Shown piece after piece: positions 23,040 to 32,804 of a DNA stretch of 64,000 nt (the first letter of the stretch is position 1; each line of letters begins with the position of its first letter). The notes beneath the pieces were generated by a model, which was given only the letters and a program-made list of their open reading frames with translations, did no database searches and had not been told where the DNA came from. A program made the position numbers and the translations under genes. Source of the stretch: Alligator mississippiensis (Eukaryota > Chordata > Crocodylia > Alligatoridae); NCBI RefSeq assembly GCF_030867095.1, contig NC_081830.1, positions 34,951,832 through 35,015,831 on the forward strand. Reading direction: 5' to 3'.

Positions 23040-23300
23040 TTGCTTTTATACAAATATATAAATATATCTTTCTTCCTATATAAATTCTGTAATGTATGTA
23101 TGCTGCAAGGTATAAGTGTATAAAAACAAACATAACTATATCTTTCTTCCTATATACATTTGATATGTATGTGTGCTGTAAAGTATAAATGTATAAAAAC
23201 AAATATATCTTTCTTCCTATATAGATTCTATAATGTATGTAGGCTGCAGAGTATAAATGTGTAGAAATAAAACATAAATGTATTTCCCTTCCTATATAAA
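23040..23300 (+). repeat. AT-rich minisatellite, ~75-80 bp unit
   Basis: About 3.5 imperfect units share ATATCTTTCTTCCTATATA, AATGTATGTATGCTGCAAGG and GTATAAATGTATAAAAACAA. Unit length is about 75-85 bases, with some drift. Confidence 0.85.
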
Positions 23301-24679
23301 TTAACTTCTATAGTGTAAAATCCTAACCAATATAATTATAAAACTGAAAAGAATAACCCAATGAATATAATAATAAAATAAAAGCATCTGGAAGACAGAA
23401 AAAGGTATTCTGGAATCCCTCTTGCTAGGTTAGGGTAGGCTAGCAAGTAGGAAATTCTTCATTTCTATGCTAGTAGCCTTTCTTGTTTAATGTTCCCGAG
23501 CTGCTGGAAGATAGCATAGTAACTGTCAGACCCCGAAGCAGAAAGCAGGCCAGTTCAAATAATGTTGCCTTTTATGCTATTTTTCCATCTCTCCTCCAGA
23601 GCACTGGGATTGGAAGGGACCTCAGGGAAGGATCAGAGTCACTGGCCAGCTACACACTCAATATGACAGCAGTCCTTCCCTTCCTTCCCCCTTCTTCTCC
23701 CCTCCCTTCCCTTACTTTCTGTTTCCCTGCAGGCACGCCCAGCTTCAGCTTTGAAGCTCTAAACATTTTGAAACTTTGTAAATGTTTTGACTGTCCTTGT
23801 TTCATTTTGAGGCTGTTTCTAAGCCCTTTGTTTTATTTTGATTTCATGGTTTTGAGGTTGAAACGAGTCAAAATAGCGTCAAAACAAAACAGCTATCAAA
23901 ATTTCACAGAGCCCTACTGCCTACCCATTATAAGCAGCAGCCTTCCTTGTATGAGTTCAGGTCCACTTCAGAGTGCTCACTAATTAATGGGACAGAGTCC
24001 CCAATTTTTGCTCCTCACCTGGGTTGTTGTGCTGGCCTGAGAGGGATTCATAACTTTGGCCATGGTCACATCAGAGTCCTCACCACTTTCCTGGACAGCA
24101 GTGTAAGCTGCTGTGCATACCACATTTTCCAACCTGACTGTGGTTGTTGTTGACCATAAAGATGTAGGAAAGTTCCTCATAGTGGGTCTAAATGTTTGCT
24201 GTCGCACGCACTCATGACCCACCATCTCAGTGCCTTGAGTTTGAACCAGCAGTGAGTCTAGTCATGGCGATGACTGCAGGTTGCCTTTTTCTTAGTGTTC
24301 TGTTGATAGAACACTTTTTTTTTGGTGGCTTGACCAGAACATGCACTGATTCTCATTCTCGCTCAGATGACAATAAGATCAACTACCTCCTTTTTGGTCC
24401 AGTTGCTGTCTCACTTGTTCAGGACATTAGTCTCATCAGAATGAGGTGCCATTGTGGTAGGAGGATAGATGGATGTGACAGTGCATGAAGTTTTTGGGCA
24501 CATCTGATGATCATGGAGGTTCCCAGGGGTTGCTGGTGTTCACTGAATGTAGGCTCTGATGTTGGTCTCACCTTAGTGGTGAGCAAGAAATGTCTGGCAA
24601 CTCCCCATGTAGGGCAAATAATAAGTGGAGGTGACTACTTGGAGCCTGACACCTTTTGATTAGTACAGTACTGCTGTCA

Positions 24680-24790
24680 CGAACAGAGCAGCTGGCCAGA
24701 GTTTAAGCAGGGTCAGGCCTGGGGCCGCCAAAGCAGTATATCATGGGATGTCTGGAAGACCACCTGCTCCAGCAACCCTATGAGAATATT
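24680..24790 (+). repeat. 5S rRNA-like segment, possible SINE3-type relic
   Basis: TTTAAGCAGGGTCAGGCCTG, then ATGGGATG, GAAGACCACCTG and CAACC, follow the 3' half of vertebrate 5S rRNA (TAAGCAGGGTCGGGCCTGG..GATGGGAGACCGCCTGGGAATACC) with short inserts. The promoter half is not clear. A 5S-derived SINE is more likely than a functional 5S gene. It is cut off by the hAT-like end at 24845. Confidence 0.45.
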
Positions 24791-24844
24791 GAGAGACAAT
24801 GGTTCAGGCATGTCTTGATAGCATGGTCCAGAGTGTTACTACTA

Positions 24845-25183
24845 GGGCTGTGGGAAATTCGCCGTCTGTTTTGTTATGACACTGTTTCAACTAATTTCAA
24901 GGTTCAAACAGCAAAATTGGAATGAAAAAAAGGCCATTGAAATAGCCTCAAAAAACAAACAAATGAGGCTAGTCAAAACATTACAACCATAGACTGGAGA
25001 TGGGAAGTCAATCCAGCTGGACTGACTTCCCATCCCCAGCGCAAGATCCGGCAGGAGACTGGAAGTCAGACCAGCTGGGTTGACTCCCCATCCCCCACAC
25101 TAGATCCCCATCCCTGGTGCTGGATCGTGCCAGGGGTGGGAGGCAACCCATCTGGGCTGCATTCCCATCCCCCATGCTAAATT
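24845..25183 (+). mobile_element. hAT-like 5' end with GC-rich variable repeats
   Basis: It begins TAGGGCTGTGGGAAATTCGC, like the ends at 20571 and 23921. From 24985 it carries imperfect repeats built on GATGGGAAGTCA, CCAGCTGG and GATCCCCATCCC. It runs directly into the outer edge of the palindrome's left arm at about 25190, with no opposite transposon end. Similar GC-rich repeats lie at 43200-43355, beside the right arm. Confidence 0.55.
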
Positions 25184-26240
25184 TCTCACGTTTAACTCAC
25201 TGTTTTTTATCCTTTGAGGTTAGAGACTTCCATCTTTTTTTTTTTCCTTTGAGGTCAATTGTTTTGTTTTTCTTATTGCTGTTCCAGTTAGAGTGGTACC
25301 ATGGGGCAAATCAGCATCATTTTAACACAATTGGTTCTTCTACCAAGCAAATAAATAGACTACTTTCCTTTCCAAGGCATTTGATGTACCCAACACCAAA
25401 AGTGATACCTAATGAAACAGAAGAGATGTGTACAATTATGGCAGCATATATAAAAGAAGGACCTATGAACAGGAGAATCAAGCAAGGATTATGATGATCT
25501 CCTTGCTTATGATTCTGAGGCACATGATGAAGTCAGGGATAGAAAAAAAAATCTTCAGGGCTGTGGGAATCAGAGACAAGGAAGAAAACCTGAATTTCAA
25601 GGTTCAAGTTAACTTGTCTTACAGGTAGGTATAACGGAATTGCTTTTTAAAGTAACCATAGTTAATCTCATAGAGTGAAGGAATAAGTATCCATTTTAAG
25701 TTCTATTTCACCTCTTCTCTTAGGCACATTCCAAGCTCATGAAAAACAAGTTTATGCAAAAGGTGGTGTAGTGCTAGAGGTTATAATCTAGATATGCTCC
25801 TTAAATTTGTAGACTGAAGAAAATAGGGCTTGTGATTTGGTTCCTCAGTTAGAGAGTAGCTAGTTAGAAACAAGGAGACTGCAGAGATTTGCTTACTGCT
25901 CCACAATAAAAGTTGTTTAGTTATTGTTCATGCATGACTGTCTGTTGAACGCAATGGACATAACCTGGTGTCAGAAGTAATGAATGTGAGAGAATGTGAA
26001 ATAATTTGAGATTCAAATAGAAGAAGTTGGAACCTGAGAGCAAGTGGAACCACACAGCCGCATGGAGGCACAAAGGCCTATTTAAGTATTCTGCCTGCAT
26101 TACCATAGTTTAAGTAAAAAAGACAATCACTATTGAGTTGTAGCAACTTATACCTGCCTCCTGGTATTTGTCAGTATAGCAGAGAAAAGGGCACTTAGAC
26201 AACGGTTCAGGTAGTAACTAAGAGAACTAGGTAGGGGCAG

Positions 26241-29221
26241 AAGAGGAAAGTGAAGAAATAAATTCATATTTAAGTCTTATACATATCTATAGTTGTTTAG
26301 ACCATCCAGGGCTTCTTCCCACAATGTGCAACAAGACTCAGGATTTAAGTGGTATAGTGTCTAAATTTGAGGGGTACTGCATACCAAAAAAGGAATGAGA
26401 CCCGTGAAAAACACCATTTTATGTGCAAAAAACAACAGGAGTAAGTGTAGATCAGGATGTTACAGAACTAAGGAGACTAAGAACTGTGCTTTAGGAAACT
26501 TGAGAGACTCTCTGATTAGATTATTTGTGTCATTGCAGACAGTGAATTACAATAAAGGCTACTTTGTGGGGGAGACATAACCCTAGAAAAGACTACAAAT
26601 GTGCAGGACAGCACAAATTGTGAAGGCTCAGGCTGGAGAGCTGACTGCACCCAAAAGGGTCTTTCATGTAGTAAGTGTGAAAGAAAGTGGCCAGAAAAAT
26701 CCATCTCAAAAGGTGAACTTTTCCATTGGCAAAGACACTGCTAAGGGAGAGAGCAAGCGAGCAGGCAGGCAGGTAGTTGATGTGGAAAGCAATGTTAACT
26801 AAAATGTTCTGTTGCATTTGGAAAGCTCTTAATAAACAAGTTTATGTTTCCTGATGCTCCTCTTGGTCATCATGGCCACAAACTGGACAGTCTCCTAAGG
26901 AAGAAACCATGTGTCCTTGACTATAAGAATCAACCAGGCCCATATGGGAAGAAATGTGCCTACAAACTAAATGCAAATACTATCATCCAGAATGCAGAAA
27001 ATAGCTTCAGTGGTCAGTAGCTGAGGGACTTTGTACCATGTCGAGAACCAAAGAACCCAATACTGCAAGTGAACGAAACCTAGGATAAAAGCAAGTGTTC
27101 CATGTAGTATTAAGGCTGGTGACACTTCTGACTGCAAACTGCTCAAAAGAGGGAATTGGATTTTCGTATGAGGACGCGAATCTATCAGAACTTGGAGGAA
27201 AACCTTCCTATCCAAAACAGATTTGATACTTCATAAGTCCTGAAAGACTCATACAAAGTTGTTAAAAAAGCTTCAGAAAAAAGGGAGCAGGGAAGTGAGT
27301 GGTAAAGACTCACCTCAGAGTGACTTGCTAATAAGCCCTGTGGATGGGTGTTAATGGAATTTGTGTTCACAGTTTTGTAGTCATCAGAAGTATGCTGTTA
27401 AGATGGAAGTCGAACACAAGTGGGTGATTACTTCCCTTCCTCACTGCTTTTTGGTAACTGTTTTAAAGGTCAGAGAATTATGGGTTTTTTTCCAAAATTA
27501 AAAATGTCTTTACAAATGTTGGCAAGCCAGTTCTTTGGGTAAATCTGATCTTTTATTAGACCAACTCAAATAGTTGGAAAAAATTCTTCTTTGCAAGTTT
27601 TTGGGTATAAATCGCATTCACCAGGCTGAGGAAGTGTCTCCAGTTGGTCTGTGGAATCTGTTCTTCACTCCCTGAATATTTCTTTTTCTTTTCTTTAATT
27701 TTTTATTTATTTATTTAATTATTTATTTATTACTTTTTGGATCTCTCTCTCACTATATGTATTTTCACGTCTCTTTTTCTTCTTTATTGTCAAGAAAGAA
27801 ATAAAAAATACAAAATAAATCATTCAACATAAAATATGGATACCAAACCCACAAATCATTTTCGTTAACCTAGCACCTTCTGTACTTTGCTGTGAAAGTC
27901 ATCAGGGATTTTTATGTGTATTTAAATCATTCCATTGACTAGGTAGGTATTGCAGGCGTTTGATTAAGTTGGGTTGAATTCTCCTACTTGAGCAGAACCC
28001 TGTGTTTTGGGCAGCAGAATGTCTTACTGGTGCCCTAGAATGATGATCAGTCTGTATTTATTCCTACCAGTGGTAGTTGGGCTTGTAAGTCACTTAGAAC
28101 CAGGTTCATAAAGGTATTTAGGTTCATAAAGGTATTTAGGTACCTAATCTTCTTGGAAATGGAAGCACTGAAAGTATGATCCTTAAGTACTTTGGCAAAC
28201 TGATAATAACGGAGATGTTGAATGTTAACCTTTGGTGCCATGTTGGGGAAATATCCCACTCGTAAGGAAAAACACCCACCCATCTTGACAGGAAAGTCTG
28301 ACTTCCCCTCAACAGGAACACAACATTGAAACCATGGGATACTTTTATAAATACACAATGTGTTTTCACATAGACCCACATTTTCTTTGAACTCTTATTA
28401 GAGGAGGCATGTATCCACATCTGAAATAAAGTATCACAATAATTCCAAATCCAAGTCACTCTGATAGTTGGTATGTTGTCATGAATAAAGAACACAAAAT
28501 CAGGAAGTGAGGTGTGGACAATTCTGAAATTAAACTTATGAAACTTCAGCTCAGAATTATGTTCAATAAATTGAATATAGACTGAAGAGTGCAGGAAATT
28601 TCACTGGTGTACAAATTCAATTTAATTGTATTCTGAGTTTTGGTTTCTTAATTTCAATTAATCTATTTGCTTAACTTTCTTAGGTAAAAATAATGTCCAA
28701 GTCTGCTTGGAGAAATCAAACAACCGTCACAGAATTCATCCTCTTGGGATTTGGCGATCAGTTTGAACTGCACATTCCTCTCTTCCTGCTGTTTCTAGTG
28801 ATCTACATTGTAACTGTGGCTGGGAACATCCTAATTCTGGCACTGGTTGTCGCTGATCAGCACCTTCACAGCCCCATGTACTTCTTTCTAGGAAACTTAT
28901 CGTGCTTGGAGATGATCTACACATCTACAATCTTGCCCAAGATGTTAACTGGCCTCCTGACTGGGAGCAGAACCATTTCTGTTAGTGGCTGTATCACACA
29001 ATTTTATTGCTTTGGTGCCCTAGGAGCAACAGAATGCTACCTCCTAGCAGCAATGTCTTATGACCGATATTTAGCAATATGCAATCCACTCCGGTATGCC
29101 AGTCTTATGAATGTCAGGGTCTGCATTCGACTGGTAGCTTGTTCCTGGACATGTGGATTTCTGAGCAGCACCATAGCATTCATCTTAATTTCTAAGCTAC
29201 AGTTCTGCAGCTCCAATGAAA
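26241..29221. repeat. Near-identical tract of the palindrome, left copy
   Basis: Coordinates here pair with 44419-47399 with a constant sum of 73640, so there is no net indel over 2.98 kb. All stretches I compared were identical, including an AT-rich simple repeat at 27690-27735, except one base (GCAGGAAATT versus GCAGGGAATT near 28595). Both edges are abrupt: AAGAGAACTAGGTAGG versus ACAGCCATAGG at the outer edge, and GAAACTGAC versus GAAATTGAC at the inner edge, inside the OR. Confidence 0.88.
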
Positions 29222-29697
29222 CTGACCATTGCACTGACACCAAACTCCTAGAGCTAATCATGTATACGTTATGTTCTCTTGTGTCCCTGTTCCCATTTCT
29301 ATCAAACCTAACATCCTATGTTTGTATCATCACCACCATCCTAAGAATCCCTTCTACTGCTGGAAGACAAAAAGCCTTCTCAACTTGCTCCTCACACCTT
29401 GCTGTCATCACAATGTTTTATGGATCACTACTAATTGTATACATGGTTCCATACACACACCTTTCAAAGGGATTACATGAGATGTTCTCACTCTTCTATA
29501 CTATTTTGACTCCCATGGTCAACCCCCTCATATATAGCCTCAGAAACAAAAAGGTAAAGGAAGCTCTGAGAAGAGATGTCTATAAAAAGTGTGGCTTTTG
29601 TAAGTTTCATAGATTCATAGATGTTAAGGTCAGAAGGGACCTCAGTAGATCATCAAGTCCGACCCCCTGCATAAGCAGGAAAGAGTGCTGGGTCTAG
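28693..29697 (+). CDS. Palindrome-left olfactory receptor, probably nonfunctional
   Basis: A 334-codon open frame, family 6/11-like. Residues 1-176 are identical to the minus-strand OR at 43979-44947: NQT glycosylation site, GN at 44-45, LHSPMYFF, C100, [10 protein letters not shown] at 121-130. From codon 177 it diverges, with about 18 replacements over the remaining third. Twelve codons corresponding to residues 180-191 of the right copy are missing in frame, removing the FFCD motif and loop-2 cysteine that normally pairs with C100. At 29608 a CR1 element interrupts the C-terminus, so the last 30 codons (from HRFIDVK to ECWV) and the stop are CR1 sequence. A splice-acceptor-like ACTTTCTTAG lies at 28674-28683. 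The frame is open but the lost disulfide makes normal folding doubtful. Confidence 0.85.
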   Translation: MSKSAWRNQTTVTEFILLGFGDQFELHIPLFLLFLVIYIVTVAGNILILALVVADQHLHSPMYFFLGNLSCLEMIYTSTILPKMLTGLLTGSRTISVSGCITQFYCFGALGATECYLLAAMSYDRYLAICNPLRYASLMNVRVCIRLVACSWTCGFLSSTIAFILISKLQFCSSNETDHCTDTKLLELIMYTLCSLVSLFPFLSNLTSYVCIITTILRIPSTAGRQKAFSTCSSHLAVITMFYGSLLIVYMVPYTHLSKGLHEMFSLFYTILTPMVNPLIYSLRNKKVKEALRRDVYKKCGFCKFHRFIDVKVRRDLSRSSSPTPCISRKECWV

Positions 29698-30980
29698 ATG
29701 ACCCCAGCTAGATGCTTATCTAACCTCATCTTGAAGACCCCCAGGGTAGGGGAGAGCACCACCTCCCTTGGGAGCCCGTTCCAGACCTTGGCCACTCTAA
29801 CTGTCAAGAAGTTCTTCCTAATGTCCAATCTAAATCTGCTCTCTGCTAGCTAGTGGCGATTATTTCTTGTAACCCCCGGGGGCGCCTTGGTGAATAAATA
29901 CTCACCAATACCCTTCTGTGCCCCCATGATGAACTTATAGGCGGCCACAAGGTTGCCTCTCAACCTTCTCTTGAGGAGGCTGAAAAGATCCAGTTTCTCT
30001 AGTCTCTCCTCGTAGGGCTTGGTCTGCAAGCCCTTAACCATACCAGTGGCCATTCTCTGGACCCTCTCCATGTTATCCGCATCCTTCTTGAATTGCGGCA
30101 CCCAGAATTGCACGCAGTACTCCAACTGCGGTCTGACCAGTGCCCGATAAAGGGAAGTATCACCTCCTTGGACCTATTCGTCATGCATCTGCTGATGCAC
30201 GATAAAGTGCCATTGGCTTTTTTGATGGCTTCGTCACACTGCCGACTAATGTTCATCTTGGAGTCCACTAGGACTCCAAGATCCCTTTCCACTTCCGTGC
30301 CACCCAGGAGGTCATTCCCTAGGCTGTAGGTGTGCTGGACATTTTTCCTCCCTAGGTGCAGCACTTTGCATTTCTCCTTGTTGAACTGCATTCTGTTGTT
30401 TTCTGCCCACTTGTGCAACCTATCCCGGTCTGCCTGCAGCTGTTCCCTGCCCTCCAGCGTGTCCACTTCTCCCCATAGCTTTGTGTCATCTGCAAACTTA
30501 GACAGAGTACATTTCACTCCCTCGTCCAAGTCACTGATGAAGACATTAAAGAGTATCGGTCCAAGGACCGAGCCCTGCGGGACCCCACTGCCCACACCCT
30601 TCCAGGTTGAAACCGACCCATCCACCACGACTCTCTGGGTGCGACCCTCCAGCCAATTCACCACCCACCGGACTGTGTAGTCATCCAAGTCACAGCCTCT
30701 TAACTTGTTCACCAGTATGGGGTGGGATACCGTATCGAAGGCCTTCCTGAAGTCTAAGTATACGACATCCACCCCTCCTCCTGTGTCCAGGCGTTTCGTA
30801 ACCTGGTCATAAAAAGAAACTAGATTGGTCAGTCATGATCTGCCTGCCATGAACCCGTGCTGATTTCCCCTCAGCATAATTTGTCCTGCTGGGCTCTTAC
30901 AAATGTGAGCCTTGATAATTTTTTCAAAGACTTTGCCAAGGATGGAGGTGAGACTGATTGGCCTATAGTCTCACCTCCTA
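29608..30980 (-). mobile_element. Young 5'-truncated CR1 LINE in the left arm
   Basis: The 3' tail lies at 29608 (CATAGATTCATAGATGTTAA). ORF2 runs leftward to rightward on the minus strand, with reverse transcriptase motifs YLDFRKAFDTVSH, GVPQGSVLGP and FADDTKLWG at 30772-30450. A one-base loss near 30150 shifts the frame before the C-terminal part. Truncated at GGCCTATAGT (about 30970). The right arm lacks it entirely, so it inserted after the arms formed. It is very similar, at roughly 95% by eye, to the CR1 at 32805-35740. Confidence 0.92.
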
Positions 30981-31825
30981 CTAGGTGTCAGATAGTAAAA
31001 TCTAATGAGATGGAGATCAGTCTCTGAGACTGACCCACATCCTGCATTTTTAGATGATTTGTTTTTCTGGCTGTACACATAATTTTGAAGAGGAAAATAC
31101 TTATAGAGCTTTTGTTTATGCTAAGCCATGCAAGTTAAACTAAGACTCTGAAAGGGAGTTTGGAAAGAGCTGGCCTCACTGGCCTCAGAATGACTTGAAA
31201 AGAGATGTAGAAAGATGAGAACACATTTATGAGTAGGGAGGCTCTTGTGGAAAGTGTAACCTGTCAGCTCTGTGTTCCTGGGGAGCCCTGGTGCAACACC
31301 CAGCCTGTCTGACCCAAAAGGGACTCTCGACTCTCCCCCTCCCACTCCTACCTCTGCCTGAACCAGAAATGCTCAGGAGAAGGACTTACAAAAGGCAATG
31401 AAGATGCAGTGAGAGATGCACCTAAACCCCACCAGACAAGGGTGACAGGATTAAGGCAACTTCTCTAGTCTCATTTGCATCAGAGATGAGACAGGGTAGC
31501 AACTCCCCTAGTCCCATTTGTATCAGAGTTGGGAAAGGGAGGCACCTCCATTACCATTCAGAATGGAGAACAGAAATGCCAAGGCCTCAGTGAACTCTGG
31601 GACCAGAGAAGCAGGGGAGCACTGCATGATGGGGGATCCCTGCTCAAATGCTAATCAATCCACGCTTGCACACACCCAGTTCAGCATTTATCAGACCAAT
31701 TCTAGTGATGACTCCTTTATTGGTACCCAAAACACAGAATCTGCCTGTTTACATTGTGAGATCCCTCAGGGTAATGCTGCCCATAGCCAGGAATGATATG
31801 CTCCCATTGTCCAGTATAACAAAAC

Positions 31826-32804
31826 AACCCTGGTACTCCCTTGAGCCACTGTTTACCTATTAAGAAACCTAGTGTTCACTCTTGAAACATTGTTATTTAC
31901 CTAGAACCCCGCTACCCAAGCTTAAGCTTCTTTTCTGGTATTTGGATCCAAAAGCTGCACCAGTTCCACTGGGACTTCACCTTCTCTTTTCCTTCCCTGG
32001 AATACCTTCACTGGTTTTGCTGGGGCCTCTTCCTATCTCAAACCCACTGGACCCAAAGCTGGACAGCTTCTCTGCAAGTTTCCCAAACACCTGGGAACCT
32101 CAACCAGTTCAAGCTCTGCTGAGTGGTGAGACCCCAGCTCTCTCTCTCTCTCTCTCTCTTTGTTTAAGCCCACTTTCTAATCCTCAGATTGATTTAATCC
32201 CCCTCTTCCACTCTCTCTTACTCCAGGCACAGCTTTCTAACCCCAACTTTTGCTGATCAAACTTGAGCTAGACTTCCCCAAATACCCAGTTGAACCTGCA
32301 TAATATTGTGTTTTTTTTGTCTCTTCTTGTATGATTATTACTACTAGTATCATCATAAATTTCCTATACCTGGCAATAAAATAAGTTTTTATGGTCAAGC
32401 TGGTTACTGTACTCTCTCTGAACCTCATTTACTTTTCCTTCTCCTCAGCCTCCGCATTTGCTCTGCAGCAACGCTTCTTTTACCTAAGCCAAAGATCCCT
32501 GTAAAGCCCCCAAATCCTGTGGAGTCTGTTCATCAAGGAAGTTACTACCAGGACAACTGTGACAAGAAACTGGGGGGGGTTCGGAGTCTGGGGTCTATGG
32601 GGGTGTCCACTTGGAAGTACTATTTAACACTGCCCACTCAGGTGTACTCTGTTAACCTGTGTGCATGTGTCTGACTGTATTTTATTGTTGCCCCGCTGAA
32701 TTTAGCTCTGTGCTGAGTCCATGGTTTATGAGGGTGTCGGTTTAGAAGTGCAGATTAACTCTGCCAGCTCAGACATGCTTTATTAATCTATGTGTATGCT
32801 TATA
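31826..32804. other. Palindrome spacer, first part, with direct repeat
   Basis: No gene is seen. A (TC)n run lies at 32138-32160. Two related ~80 bp blocks (about 32593-32671 and 32717-32798) share GTCYATGG, GAGGGTGTC, RCTCTGCC-AGCTCAG-type text and TATGTGTATG, so they form a short direct repeat ending at the CR1 insertion site. Confidence 0.5.

Larger units (their letters stand above)
22165..23921 (-). mobile_element. hAT-family remnant with BED zinc-finger coding
   Basis: The minus-strand 5' end near 23921 reads TAGGGCTCTGTGAAATTTTG, like the ends of the neighbouring hAT-like elements. Farther along, an N-terminal transposase fragment with a BED finger is read at 22642-22298. No catalytic transposase domain or matching 3' end was found, so it is a truncated remnant. 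An AT-rich minisatellite (23040-23300) lies within it. Confidence 0.55.
25190..31825. repeat. Palindrome left arm
   Basis: This segment is the inverted copy of 43357-48488. Matching starts at GTTTAACTCAC (25190; complement at about 48488) and runs to CATTGTCCAGTATAAC (31820; complement at about 43361). The arm contains one OR gene. It is longer than the right arm mainly because of a CR1 insertion (29608-30980) and about 160 bp (31098-31258) absent from the right arm. Divergence is uneven: near zero from 26241 to 29221, roughly 5-15% elsewhere. Confidence 0.93.

Noticed and set aside
24680-24790. Functional 5S rRNA gene
   Set aside because: Only the 3' half is recognisable, with inserts and no terminator T run at the right place; kept as a repeat relic.
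26395-28495. Several open frames of 60-119 codons present identically in both palindrome arms as conserved genes
   Set aside because: Their identity is explained by near-identical arms, not by protein conservation. None has a recognisable domain, and overlapping frames on both strands are equally preserved.
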